A stretch of DNA of 64,000 bases from Caldifarciminota bacterium (GCA_016934635.1 JAFGSK010000056.1:1-64000); one strand, 5' to 3'; positions 8,212 to 16,360 are shown, counted from the first letter of the stretch. Numbers and translations are program-made. The notes: generated by a model from the sequence alone, not told the origin.

Positions 8212-9150
8212 CTAAAAAAGAATATGGCATTCAGGCAAAGCCATCTTTAAATTTATCGTGGCTTCGCTCCCGAAAGTTACTTTTGTATTTTGAAGGTTCA
8301 ATTCGCGAAGATTACTCAGGTTTTCCAGATGAATGAGTCCGGTGCCGGTCACTTGGGTTCCTTCAAGGTTAAGCTCTGTAAGGATTGCCAGATTTGCGAT
8401 CCGTATAAGACCTTCATCTGAGATTCCGGTGCCGGATAAATCCAGATACTCCAATTGATACAAGACGGAAAGGTCTCTAAAGCCCTCCCCCGTGATAGGT
8501 GTTTGAGTAATACTCAATCTTCTGAGCCTGGTTAAACCAGCCAGGTGCAGGAGACCTGAATCGGTTATCGAGGTTTCCGCAAGGGATAACTCGCACAAGT
8601 TTGTCATATCGACAAGATAGGAAAGCCCCTTATCGGTTATGCCCTCTCCCCAAATCCACAATCCCCTTAGTCTGGTTTGTTTTTTTAATCTCTTCAGGAG
8701 CCTGTCTGAAAGACCGCCTTCCAGCGCAAGAATCTTCGGGATTTGACTGAGCTTAAACCAGTATGAGGTATCTACCTTTACGGTTCGGGCCGTAGCAATG
8801 TCTTTATTTGAAATCTCACCCTTCTTACGTAGTATCTTATCAAGTTCCCCGCTTTGCTCTGGGGTCAAATCTACGCCTACTACCTGGTTGGCTATTTCAA
8901 GAGTAGCGTACCCTTTCGAGTAATCGATGCAGGTTTCCCCGGTCCAAAGGTAATGATAACCACCCAGATCGAAGAATGTTTCCCCGGGTACCCAGTCTGT
9001 AACCTCCACCTTGTAATCAAATAAGCCTTCACGAAAAACTTCAAGGAACTGCCTGTCCTCTTGTGGGTATATCGATGTAGAACCTAACAAAATAACAGGA
9101 AGTATGAATTTAAGATTTAGGCTTTGCTTGACGTACAAGTTAGCTTTCAC
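8212..9150 (-). CDS. Exported leucine-rich-repeat protein
   Basis: The 312-residue protein has a hydrophobic N-terminus (LKFILPVILLGSTSIYPQ) that fits a signal peptide. From about residue 150 it carries 24-residue leucine-rich repeats of the form LTxLxxLxLxxTxITDxGLxHLxx, as found in internalin-like and F-box-like bacterial LRR proteins. The N-terminal 130 residues are beta rich. LRR arrays bind proteins; the partner is unknown. A frameshifted paralogue lies at 19245-20070. Confidence 0.78.
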   Translation of the reverse strand: MKANLYVKQSLNLKFILPVILLGSTSIYPQEDRQFLEVFREGLFDYKVEVTDWVPGETFFDLGGYHYLWTGETCIDYSKGYATLEIANQVVGVDLTPEQSGELDKILRKKGEISNKDIATARTVKVDTSYWFKLSQIPKILALEGGLSDRLLKRLKKQTRLRGLWIWGEGITDKGLSYLVDMTNLCELSLAETSITDSGLLHLAGLTRLRRLSITQTPITGEGFRDLSVLYQLEYLDLSGTGISDEGLIRIANLAILTELNLEGTQVTGTGLIHLENLSNLRELNLQNTKVTFGSEATINLKMALPECHILF

Positions 9151-9174
9151 TGTCTCCTCCTTGTCCTTACGAGA

Positions 9175-9201
9175 TGCTACCTTTTCGTACCTTTATGTCA
9201 A
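9175..9201 (-). promoter_or_regulatory. Promoter of LRR gene
   Basis: Minus strand TTGACA, 15-bp spacer, TAGCAT, 25-50 bp before the start. The -10 box is imperfect. Confidence 0.4.
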
Positions 9202-9213
9202 GTGTTAAGAATC

Positions 9214-9783
9214 TCAAAATCTCAAAGTAACACCTGCCCTGAACTCGCCTGAAGTATATGAAAAATAGGGCTCCAGCCTCGAGCAGGATGAGGTCTCGTC
9301 TCTTCCTTTCCTGGGAGTCAAACGGTAGCCTGCCCACGAACACAGAGGAGGCAGGATTACAATCGAAGCGGCGGCAAGGCTTATCCTTCCCCAGGTTGGT
9401 TTTTCGATAGTCATCACCGCAAAGGGTACCGATGCTGCGCTACCCACGTAGGCGCCTAACAGGGCTCCCCAGCTGTGGTGTTCATCGCCGGCGCCGATGG
9501 CAACCGTAATTACGCCTGTAGATGCTCCTGCCGGGATAAATAGACCATATCCTAAACCGTACAGCCCAACCTGACCTATGGTCTCAAGTGTCGCATCCCA
9601 GCTCTCCGGAGTTATTGCCGCAGAACCCCAGCTCCATAAAAGGTAGCCGCCCCAGGATGTTGCACCGGCAACCGTGCTGCCGACCGCTGACATGCTCAGT
9701 TCGGCCAATGCCGGGTTCTCGTCTGCTGAAAGCTCCAGCGTCCCTCCGAGCAAAAGGATCAAGGCGAGTAATCGAGATTCCAT
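9214..9783 (-). CDS. Exported Gly/Ala-rich membrane protein
   Basis: The 189-residue protein has a signal peptide (LALILLLGGTLELSADE) and long Gly/Ala/Ser hydrophobic stretches (GLYGLGYGLFIPAGASTGVI, GALLGAYVGSAASVPF). It ends EFRAGVTLRF, a beta-strand with terminal Phe often seen in outer-membrane proteins. I do not recognise the family. It could be an envelope protein with glycine-zipper-like helices. Confidence 0.6.
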   Translation of the reverse strand: MESRLLALILLLGGTLELSADENPALAELSMSAVGSTVAGATSWGGYLLWSWGSAAITPESWDATLETIGQVGLYGLGYGLFIPAGASTGVITVAIGAGDEHHSWGALLGAYVGSAASVPFAVMTIEKPTWGRISLAAASIVILPPLCSWAGYRLTPRKGRDETSSCSRLEPYFSYTSGEFRAGVTLRF

Positions 9784-9789
9784 GATTTG

Positions 9790-9818
9790 ATTCTACGCAT
9801 CAAGGCGTTGTTAATCAA
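9790..9818 (-). promoter_or_regulatory. Promoter of the Gly/Ala-rich protein gene
   Basis: Minus strand TTGATT, 17-bp spacer, TAGAAT, ending just 6 bp before the ATG at 9783. Confidence 0.4.
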
Positions 9819-9877
9819 GTATGACATTGGTTCGATGCGCAACCTCTGCAGTCGTCGAGCAAGAAAGCCCACCAGAA

Positions 9878-10840
9878 CTAAATCCCCATTCTTTTGAATA
9901 TCCTGTGAGCAAGGAACGTTACCCAGCGGGAAGGCTCCTTCTTCTGACAGAACTCCCAGCCTTTCCACTTCGTCCATATCGACTTGCAAGCGAAACGACC
10001 GTCGCTATCGGCTTGATCGCGTAACATGGTGACTACTTCCTTGAGTCTCCTATCTTCCCGGGTGAACGGCAGCCGAGTAAGGGTATCGGTGTAATGGATG
10101 ATGTCATACCAGATACGCGGGACCTTGGGTTTGGCAAAGTCTCTGCCTATACCGAACAGGAAGAACTTTCTTTTTCCCCGGAGCTCCCAATGTCCTAGGA
10201 GCATCTCCGCGGCACGGACGGCTTCGGTGGAATCCGTAAGTTCCGGAACCTGTGACATCATCCTTAAGATTATCAGGTTTGCGTAGGGACAAGGATCACT
10301 CTTTTTCCCAGGTCCTTTGAAATTACCCATCGTTGCCGAGGCAAAACAGGGATAGCCGGGGTCGGCAATCCGCGATCGAATATGCTCCACGCCCTTCATC
10401 ACCTTCTTGCTGCGTACTCCGAGCCTGAGCAACGCATACAGGAGGAGCGGTGCGTCGGTTGCTACCCAGTCCCAGCGTGGCACGTCGTCTCCACCGAAGG
10501 CCTTGGGAATCACAATCTTGATCTGGAAGGGTCCCTCAGGGGACTGGTGGGAAAGAATGGAATCCAAAGCAGGTTTCATAGCCTCTTTGCGAACCCCGAT
10601 ATCTGCGAGAAAGACGAATTTGTGCAAAGGATGTGCGGCGTCGTTGTGCCGCGTTATGGTGTACTGGTTTTCCCAGTCCGAAACCTCGGTGATGAGGTCC
10701 TGCACCAGAGGGTCCGCAACCATCTCCTTATACGTTGATTTGACTTCTTTATCATCGGCGGGTTTATCCATAAGATCTAGAAGGGTACTGTATCGCACGA
10801 ACGCCGGGCCTTCTAAAAGCCAGTCTAAGTACGCTTTCAT
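9878..10840 (-). CDS. Alpha/alpha-toroid (prenyltransferase/squalene-oxidase repeat-like) protein
   Basis: From the ATG at 10840 the product is 320 residues. AAGGAGAT precedes this start and TGATG overlaps the stop of the upstream paralogue, so an upstream in-frame ATG at 10900 is less likely. The sequence is helical with repeats resembling terpenoid cyclase/prenyltransferase toroids: LDSILSHQSPEGPFQ, APLLLYALLRLG and a final DSDGRFACKS block. No DXDD or Zn-ligand set of known cyclases or prenyltransferases is visible, so catalysis is doubtful. It forms an operon with a paralogue and a membrane protein. Confidence 0.7.
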   Translation of the reverse strand: MKAYLDWLLEGPAFVRYSTLLDLMDKPADDKEVKSTYKEMVADPLVQDLITEVSDWENQYTITRHNDAAHPLHKFVFLADIGVRKEAMKPALDSILSHQSPEGPFQIKIVIPKAFGGDDVPRWDWVATDAPLLLYALLRLGVRSKKVMKGVEHIRSRIADPGYPCFASATMGNFKGPGKKSDPCPYANLIILRMMSQVPELTDSTEAVRAAEMLLGHWELRGKRKFFLFGIGRDFAKPKVPRIWYDIIHYTDTLTRLPFTREDRRLKEVVTMLRDQADSDGRFACKSIWTKWKGWEFCQKKEPSRWVTFLAHRIFKRMGI

Positions 10841-11760
10841 CAAATCTCCTTTTCTCCGAGAACCAGTTTGATTACCCGTAACGCATGTAGAGTGATCCAC
10901 TTCGACGGCTGGCTTTTCTTCCCGAACTCAAAATCCCGGAAAAGTTTCATAACCGAGCTAGCGCAAAATCGGCCGTCTTCACCTCGCTGTTCGGCTATCT
11001 TACGTGCAACCTCCTTCAATCTCTTATCCTTGCACGCCTTGGGGTAGTGAGCGAGAATCGAGGCATAGGCCAGGATATGATAGCCGACCAGAGGGTATTT
11101 TAGTCTGACAAACCGGGAGCCGATGCCAAACGCATGTTCAGGGGCAGGAATCCTCGTCTCCCAGTGTTTCAGCACGGACTCTACAGCCCTCTCTGCTGCC
11201 TTTGAACTTTTCAATCCCTCGTCGCATGACATCGCGTGCAAGATGTGCAGTGTGGCGTGTGGGCAAGATTCATCGTGTTCCTTGGCCCCTCCCGGCCGGG
11301 TATTCAACCCGTGCAGCCAGCCGCCGTCAAGTCGTTGAATTGAAAGAAGATGGTCTAAGGCCTTTCTCGTACGTCCATCATTTTCCCTGCCAAAGGCTAA
11401 AAGTATGCGAAGATAGTAGGCCGCCGCGCAGGGAAGCTTCTTGCCGTAGTAATGCTTGAAACCGCCGTCTTCAGTAAACCTGGAGAAAATCAACTCCACT
11501 GCCTTGCAAACCCGGGAATCGGAACCGGGTACACCACAGTCTGTCAGAACCTGCATAGGCTCAAGCCGTCCCTTGCCGAAGAAGCCGCCGTCTTCATCCT
11601 GGATCGAAAATATCCTTCGCACGGTTGGATCATCAGTGACCCTGTCCCTCGCCTTTCTAACCTCCCGATCATCCTCCGGCTTATCCAGAAGCCAGGTTAA
11701 CGTCCTAAAGCGAACCGCCGGCTCCGCATCCTCCAGCAGCCAGTCGATAACTTCTTTCAC
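10840..11760 (-). CDS. Alpha/alpha-toroid (prenyltransferase/squalene-oxidase repeat-like) protein, paralogue
   Basis: This 306-residue protein matches the next gene in layout: an N-terminal WLLEDAEPAVRFRTLTWLLD helix, then repeats with QDEDGGFFGKG, TEDGGFKHYYG, QRLDGGWLHGL and RGEDGRFCAS. The QxxDGG(F/W) pattern is the QW-like turn of squalene-cyclase/prenyltransferase toroids. Conserved HDESCPHATLHIL and a late FGKKSQPSKWIT segment are shared with its partner, so the family has its own signature. Function is unrecognised. Start overlaps the 160-residue membrane protein gene by 4 bp. Confidence 0.75.
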   Translation of the reverse strand: MKEVIDWLLEDAEPAVRFRTLTWLLDKPEDDREVRKARDRVTDDPTVRRIFSIQDEDGGFFGKGRLEPMQVLTDCGVPGSDSRVCKAVELIFSRFTEDGGFKHYYGKKLPCAAAYYLRILLAFGRENDGRTRKALDHLLSIQRLDGGWLHGLNTRPGGAKEHDESCPHATLHILHAMSCDEGLKSSKAAERAVESVLKHWETRIPAPEHAFGIGSRFVRLKYPLVGYHILAYASILAHYPKACKDKRLKEVARKIAEQRGEDGRFCASSVMKLFRDFEFGKKSQPSKWITLHALRVIKLVLGEKEI

Positions 11761-12239
11761 TTAGCCGCACTCCCTGCACAGTCAAAGCGGCGTTTGCATC
11801 GTCTGCAGCCTCGTTTGCGAAGAATCGCAAACTGGAATATGTTCAGCGCCAGGAAGACGATGAGGACGATTAATGTCATCCATGAGAAACCTTTCCACAG
11901 CATGACCGGCACTGCACCCGAAAGTGGAATAAGGGGAAGGATCATCCAGATAACGGCGAGCCTGGCTCCTGTTTTTGGGTTTCCGCTGTTCTTTTTGAAG
12001 AAGAGCGCTGCGTACTTGCCCCAGCCAAGATGACACCATTTGTCGTAATAGTAGCAGGTGGTGCAGTTGTGCTTCTTTAACAGTATCCAGATGAAGACAA
12101 TTATTACGATGATATAGCCAATCGCAGCGATCGGAATTCCACCAGCACCTAAAGGCCACAAAAGCCATACGCCAAGCGCCCAAATGACAAAATTTAAGAG
12201 GTTCTCCCAGAGCACCCACCACCAGGGATAGTTTTCCAA
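11757..12239 (-). CDS. Four-helix membrane protein with Cys clusters
   Basis: The 160-residue product has two transmembrane helices near residues 8-55 and two near 100-140. Between them is a cytosol- or periplasm-facing loop with CTTCYYYDKWCHLGWGKYA, and the C-terminus carries CRRCKRRFDC. These Cys sets could hold zinc or iron. It overlaps the toroid gene by 4 bp and so belongs to that operon; it may anchor or supply substrate to the toroid proteins. I know no named family. Confidence 0.65.
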   Translation of the reverse strand: MENYPWWWVLWENLLNFVIWALGVWLLWPLGAGGIPIAAIGYIIVIIVFIWILLKKHNCTTCYYYDKWCHLGWGKYAALFFKKNSGNPKTGARLAVIWMILPLIPLSGAVPVMLWKGFSWMTLIVLIVFLALNIFQFAILRKRGCRRCKRRFDCAGSAAK

Positions 12240-12318
12240 TCCTTCCTCGAATAGTTTTGTTTTTTCCAGCTTATCCTCCAGGATTGATAGTCGAAGTATA
12301 CTTGGGTTTACAGGCTTG

Positions 12319-12627
12319 TCAACTCTTTTCCCTTACTATTTCTAAATCATATACCCTATCCCTTACTTTCGTGATAATTAACGTGGGGTGACCTTTAGGC
12401 AGGAGATATTTGAGGGCTTTTATATCGATACACCGGTGGACATGAACCGGATTCGGGCACGGACAGGCGCAGTGCCAGTCGTAGGTGTGTGCTTTATAGT
12501 CCCTGCCATTAACGGTTATCGTGAATTCCTCTCGAGGATCAGGAAAATCTTTGGCCCTTGTTAAACCGATATAGATGTAACATGTGTCGACCTCCTTCTT
12601 GATCAACCTGCGTGTGAGAGGCTTCAA
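12319..12627 (-). CDS. Small Cys/His-motif protein B (unrecognised family)
   Basis: The 102-residue protein starts with TRRLIKKEVDTCYIYI and is beta rich. Its centre has CACPCPNPVHVHRCID, a Cys/His set that could bind zinc, and the end reads LIITKVRDRVYDLEIV. It overlaps its paralogue (12624-12923) by 4 bp; the two align over their whole length, sharing TRRL..EV, FP.P...F, C.C..P...H.H and ITK..D..Y.LE. The fold looks like a small beta-barrel, possibly nucleic-acid binding given the transposase neighbour. Function unknown. Confidence 0.65.
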   Translation of the reverse strand: MKPLTRRLIKKEVDTCYIYIGLTRAKDFPDPREEFTITVNGRDYKAHTYDWHCACPCPNPVHVHRCIDIKALKYLLPKGHPTLIITKVRDRVYDLEIVREKS

Positions 12628-12923
12628 TACAGCTCCAGTTCATACAAGGTGTCTTCAGCCTTGGTGATCTTGATCGATGGCCGTTTGTCTGTGAGCAGAT
12701 GTATGAAACCTGATGCGTCCAGGCGCCAGTGGCAGTGGGGTTTGTCAGGCCCCTGGCACGTGCAGCGAACCGGCAGGATCCGGGTGTAGTAATCCTTGTC
12801 CTTGAATCGCAGGTTGAACGCCTGCCCAGGCTCAGGGAAGAGCTTGAGCTTGTCCTTCTGGATTAAGATGAAGCCTTCTTTGACTTCGGTCGTTGAGAGC
12901 CTGCGGGTGTAGGGTTTTGGCAT
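12624..12923 (-). CDS. Small Cys/His-motif protein A (unrecognised family)
   Basis: The 99-residue protein is the tandem paralogue of the next gene. It has TRRLSTTEVKEGFILI, FPEPGQAFNLRF, the CTCQGPDKPHCHW cluster and a final ITKAEDTLYELELY. Its start lies only 10 bp after the RAYT stop codon, with an AGGAGT ribosome site, and its stop overlaps the next start, so RAYT, A and B look like one transcript. No catalytic motif is visible. Confidence 0.65.
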   Translation of the reverse strand: MPKPYTRRLSTTEVKEGFILIQKDKLKLFPEPGQAFNLRFKDKDYYTRILPVRCTCQGPDKPHCHWRLDASGFIHLLTDKRPSIKITKAEDTLYELELY

Positions 12924-12933
12924 TAAGATACTC

Positions 12934-13485
12934 CTATTCTTCTGTCGCTATCCGTTCGGCACAGACTGGAGAGTCTGTGCTACACGCATTTTCCCTACCT
13001 TCAAGAACCTTCAATCCATTCCCGCCATACCAGGGGTAGTCATCTTCCTTCGAGACCAATCCCTTGGTTACTGGGTTCCTGCACATATACTCAACCTTCG
13101 CGCGTATGTTTTCATCCGAACGAAGTACGCGGTCAAAGGATTCGTCTTGCCACAGGCTTCCCTTCCGTCCTAAAGTCTTATTGATGCTGTGAGATGAGGA
13201 GCCTTTGATGCCCTTCATGATTTCTGCAAGACCGTAGGTGCCGCCTTGTTCGTCCTTCAAAGGTGTAAAAATCATGTGCACATGGTCCGGCATGACTACT
13301 ACTCCGTGAAGATATATCTTGATTCCGTGATCATGCAGGCAGTGCTTAATGACCAGATCTCGAACAGGTTCTGGAAGTATCCAACGGTTACGTGTAGGAA
13401 AGGTTACAAAAATGGGTTTGCCTTCCTTTTGCAGATGAGGAAGGTTGCGGCGATAGGCATCCTTGGCGGGTTTAGCTGTTTTCAA
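12934..13485 (-). CDS. REP-associated tyrosine transposase (RAYT, Y1_Tnp family)
   Basis: The 183-residue protein is a single HUH nuclease domain of the IS200/IS605-related Y1 type. The metal-binding HUH motif is MPDHVHMIF (His68, His70) and the probable catalytic Tyr is 133 in VEYMCRNP. KGSLWQDESFDRVLR and KGLVSKEDDYPW are typical of RAYTs, which cut and mobilise REP/REPIN palindromes rather than their own ends. REPINs flank it at 13505-13650. The final residues, from about 167 to 176, are encoded by a REP copy (12959-12985), so the natural C-terminus may have been altered or formed by REP insertion. The start is preceded by AAGGAAAG. Confidence 0.92.
   Translation of the reverse strand: MKTAKPAKDAYRRNLPHLQKEGKPIFVTFPTRNRWILPEPVRDLVIKHCLHDHGIKIYLHGVVVMPDHVHMIFTPLKDEQGGTYGLAEIMKGIKGSSSHSINKTLGRKGSLWQDESFDRVLRSDENIRAKVEYMCRNPVTKGLVSKEDDYPWYGGNGLKVLEGRENACSTDSPVCAERIATEE
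12959..12985. repeat. Single REP inside the RAYT 3' end
   Basis: CACAGACT and AGTCTGTG arms with a 4-nt loop are followed by GCTACAC, the same as the REP units upstream of the gene. It is within the coding frame and encodes residues about 167-176. Confidence 0.8.
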
Positions 13486-13504
13486 GGTCTTTCCTTACAT
13501 TTAG

Positions 13505-13564
13505 TGTGTAGCACAGGTTCTCTAACCTGTGTTTTTCAGAGCACAGACTAAGAGTCTGTGCCAC
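13505..13564. repeat. REPIN 1 (two inverted REPs)
   Basis: Two hairpins lie in opposite orientation: CACAGGTT/AACCTGTG (loop CTCT) and CACAGACT/AGTCTGTG (loop AAG). Both are bounded by GTGTAG- or GTGGC-type heads. The pair is located 20 bp upstream of the RAYT start. Confidence 0.8.
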
Positions 13565-13589
13565 AATCATTGTTCTCAAATCTCTTTCC

Positions 13590-13650
13590 TTGTGGCGCAG
13601 GTTCTCTAACCTGTGCTTCTTAGGACACAGATTGGAGAGTCTGTGCCGCA
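13590..13650. repeat. REPIN 2 (two inverted REPs)
   Basis: Same layout as REPIN 1: GCAGGTT/AACCTGTGC and CACAGATT/AGTCTGTG arms, heads TGTGGC and GCCGCA. Positions differ slightly from REPIN 1, and it ends 12 bp before the subtilase stop, so it may also serve as a terminator. Confidence 0.78.
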
Positions 13651-13661
13651 TACATTGTACC

Positions 13662-15164
13662 TTACTTCACATACACCATCTTGCCCGTGGTTACTCCTTC
13701 CACCGTCTTAAACCGCCAGAAGTAAATCCCGCCGCCGAGATCCGGATTGCATACAATCTCTCCGGAGACGGTTGTACAGCCTTGCTGGGCAAGCACCTGG
13801 CGGCCCGAGGCGTCGAAGACACGAAGAGTATACTCTGTCGATGCAGGACAGGAAAGTCGAACTGATCCGTGCTGAATTGATGCAGCAGAGGTTGTCAGAG
13901 GTTCAGGGATCAACTCGTTTACCGAAACGTCGGCCTCAAGAGCGCCCCTTGAGTTCATCCTGAGTATTGGCCCAACGTCTGAGTCAATGGTGTCTGCACC
14001 GCGGAGTATTGCCAGCCAGACCTCGTAGTTGGTGTAGGAGGGGTGAGCACTCCAGACAAGCGCTGCCAGGCCTGAAATCTGAGGGCAAGTCCAGGAAGTA
14101 GGTTGAACGCCTCCATATCCGCCACCATTATTGGTGGATAATCCACCGGGTGCAAATATCTGGACATAAGGACCGTAGTTCGAGCTTGACCATCTTTCAT
14201 CTGCAGAAGTGGTGGCGCCGACGTTCATAACCTTGTCATAAGAGGCCGGATAAAATGGAGCATCGGTATTGTCGTTGGCTGCGCCGCCAACTAGGAAAGC
14301 GCCTCTGTCCCAGGCATTGTTCATTATGTTATTCATAGTGGAGCTATAGGTATAACTTCCCCAACTCATGTTGATTATCTTACCCCCGTTGTCTATAGCA
14401 TAATTTACGCAGTTGATTATCGTTGAGTAAGGAATACCTTCGGAACCAAGAAGTCTTAATGGCATTATTTTAGCGTTGCCTGCGACACCCGCAATCCCGA
14501 CGCCGTTATCTATCTTTGCTCCTGCAACTCCGCATGTCCTTGTCCCATGCCCGCTGTAATCAGAATAATCCGTATTGTCATCGTAGAAGTTATAGCCCAT
14601 ATAAAGGTTATCCACGAGATCTTCGTGAGTGGAATCAACGCCCGTATCTAAAATCGCAACCGTCGCGCCCTCACCTGTGGTGGAATTCCAGGCCATGTCG
14701 GTTTCCGTAAGCGGTTTATCCCACTGGTCAGGGTAGCGGGGATCGTTGGGCGTATATGGATTGGGTGTCATGACCTGATGGGCGGAGGAGTTTTCGTCCG
14801 GGTAAGCCTCGTCATAATACTCTATCGGGTGTACGTCGAGGATCTCATCAGGCGTTATGGATTCAACCCAACTCAGCTTTTCCAGTTTATTCATCGTCAT
14901 GTTGACTGTAGATTGATCGGCTGTCGAAAACTTAAGGATATATTGATCACCGTATAGTTCCATCGTTTCCTCGGATGGATTCGGGTAGTAGATCAAAGGC
15001 TTAACCTCTATCCCCAGTTGTTGGCAATAATCCTCTAACTTGCCGATATCGGTGGCTTCTACGATATACCGAGAACTAAATTCGCCTGCTGTAATTACAT
15101 ACGGAATAGACAGGATAAGAACTGCTGCGATCACCCTCCTTCCAGACGTACTGCACAGCTGCAT
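13662..15164 (-). CDS. Secreted subtilisin-like serine protease with C-terminal sorting-like domain
   Basis: From ATG 15164, which has an ideal AAGGAGGA site (an ATG at 15182 is worse placed), the protein is 500 residues. A signal peptide is followed by an I9-like propeptide to about residue 110 and the S8 catalytic domain. The triad is Asp173 (ILDTGVD), His206 (SGHGT) and Ser357, with oxyanion Asn near 297. The Ser motif is PTSWTCPQISG instead of the usual GTSMAxPHVAG, but the Ser is retained. The last 70 residues are a beta-rich domain (LRVFDASGRQV, GGGIYFWRFK) shared with other exported proteins here. It should act outside the cell or at its surface. Confidence 0.9.
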   Translation of the reverse strand: MQLCSTSGRRVIAAVLILSIPYVITAGEFSSRYIVEATDIGKLEDYCQQLGIEVKPLIYYPNPSEETMELYGDQYILKFSTADQSTVNMTMNKLEKLSWVESITPDEILDVHPIEYYDEAYPDENSSAHQVMTPNPYTPNDPRYPDQWDKPLTETDMAWNSTTGEGATVAILDTGVDSTHEDLVDNLYMGYNFYDDNTDYSDYSGHGTRTCGVAGAKIDNGVGIAGVAGNAKIMPLRLLGSEGIPYSTIINCVNYAIDNGGKIINMSWGSYTYSSTMNNIMNNAWDRGAFLVGGAANDNTDAPFYPASYDKVMNVGATTSADERWSSSNYGPYVQIFAPGGLSTNNGGGYGGVQPTSWTCPQISGLAALVWSAHPSYTNYEVWLAILRGADTIDSDVGPILRMNSRGALEADVSVNELIPEPLTTSAASIQHGSVRLSCPASTEYTLRVFDASGRQVLAQQGCTTVSGEIVCNPDLGGGIYFWRFKTVEGVTTGKMVYVK

Positions 15165-15204
15165 TTGTCCTCCTTGATTCATGGGCAGGTTGTTATGTCG
15201 TTAC

Positions 15205-15232
15205 AGTATACCCTTTGAGACAAAGGTGTCAA
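15205..15232 (-). promoter_or_regulatory. Promoter of subtilase gene
   Basis: Minus strand TTGACA, 16-bp spacer, TATACT, about 40 bp before the start codon. Confidence 0.6.
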
Positions 15233-15334
15233 GCTGCAGGATGTGCCTGATTAAATACTGTGGATAGGCTTTCGACACCTAAATCGTTACGAGCGTGCTC
15301 CGAGTCACCTTCCTTGAGAACCCCGTTTAAAAAG

Positions 15335-16288
15335 CTAAGGAATCAACCCTTTGAGATCCATTATCGTGGACTGATCGGACACTATCACCTTCACGTCATC
15401 TGAGAGTTTGTCCACGTACAGGTACTTGATATAGTTCGGGTTGGCGCGCAGTTTCTGTGAGACTATCTCAATGGCCTTGGCCTTTCCTTCGGCCTCGATT
15501 ATCTTGCGTTCCGCCTCCTTCTGTTCCTCGAGAAGCACGTACTCCATCTTCTGGGCGCGCTGCTGGGCAATCTGCTTCTCCTCGATCGATCGCGAATACT
15601 CGGTTGTGAACTGTACGTTACGGATGGCCACCCCGTCCACGATGATGCCGTCGGGTCCCAGTTGTTTTGAGAGTTTGTCAAATATCTCGTTCTGGATCGT
15701 CTCACGCTGGTTGGAGTAGATGTCCATTATTGTGTACCCGGAAAGGGTGAGTCTCACCGTGGACCTTATGGCGGGTCTCACCACCTTTTCCTCGAACGCG
15801 GGGCCTATCTTGCGGTGTAATTCTGCAACCTTGGCTGGGTCGAGTCGGTACCAGCACGTCAGGTCGATCCCGACCTGCAGACCTTCGCTCGTCGGCGCCC
15901 ACAGGGCGTCGTCGGAATCCTTTCGCTGGCCTTCCTCAAGCATGCTGGACATGGTATAGTCCACCCTGCGCAGGTCATAGGGGGATATCTGGGACATGAG
16001 AGGCGGGATGAAATTTACGCCCTCTCCTGCGACAGAGTAGGTCCTCGTGACTATCCAGAATACCACTAACGCCCTGCCCGGCGGGACTACGTGAATGAAG
16101 CTCGTGAAAAGAAGGGCAAGGAATGAGACGCCGGCCAGTATCACCAGCGGTTTCGAGGTTTTCTTCCTTTGCTCCTTGGGAACCTCGGTGCCTGCCCTGC
16201 GGCGCTGGAAGAACCTCTGCAGTCTGAACCCAAGGAAAAGAAACACGATCGTACCCACAACGAACAGAAAAATAAAAATTCCACGCAT
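15335..16288 (-). CDS. SPFH/prohibitin-like membrane protein
   Basis: The 317-residue protein has two hydrophobic helices near residues 3-22 and 47-66, then an SPFH (band 7) domain starting at HVVPPGRALVVF, and a long coiled coil rich in Glu, Gln, Arg and Ala (EEKQIAQQRAQKMEYVLLEE). It ends KYLYVDKLSDDVKVIVSD, typical of prohibitins. Such proteins form large membrane rings that hold proteases or organise lipid domains. It is a single-gene transcript with a TTGACA/TATTAT promoter and no partner gene is adjacent. Confidence 0.88.
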   Translation of the reverse strand: MRGIFIFLFVVGTIVFLFLGFRLQRFFQRRRAGTEVPKEQRKKTSKPLVILAGVSFLALLFTSFIHVVPPGRALVVFWIVTRTYSVAGEGVNFIPPLMSQISPYDLRRVDYTMSSMLEEGQRKDSDDALWAPTSEGLQVGIDLTCWYRLDPAKVAELHRKIGPAFEEKVVRPAIRSTVRLTLSGYTIMDIYSNQRETIQNEIFDKLSKQLGPDGIIVDGVAIRNVQFTTEYSRSIEEKQIAQQRAQKMEYVLLEEQKEAERKIIEAEGKAKAIEIVSQKLRANPNYIKYLYVDKLSDDVKVIVSDQSTIMDLKGLIP

Positions 16289-16322
16289 GGAACCTCCTAC
16301 AAGGTTTTGATGTTGTTAAGGG

Positions 16323-16350
16323 ATAATAGTGAGATGAGGGGAGGTGTCAA
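16323..16350 (-). promoter_or_regulatory. Promoter of SPFH gene
   Basis: Minus strand TTGACA, 16-bp spacer, TATTAT, about 35 bp before the start at 16288. Confidence 0.6.
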
Positions 16351-16360
16351 GGCGGAACCA

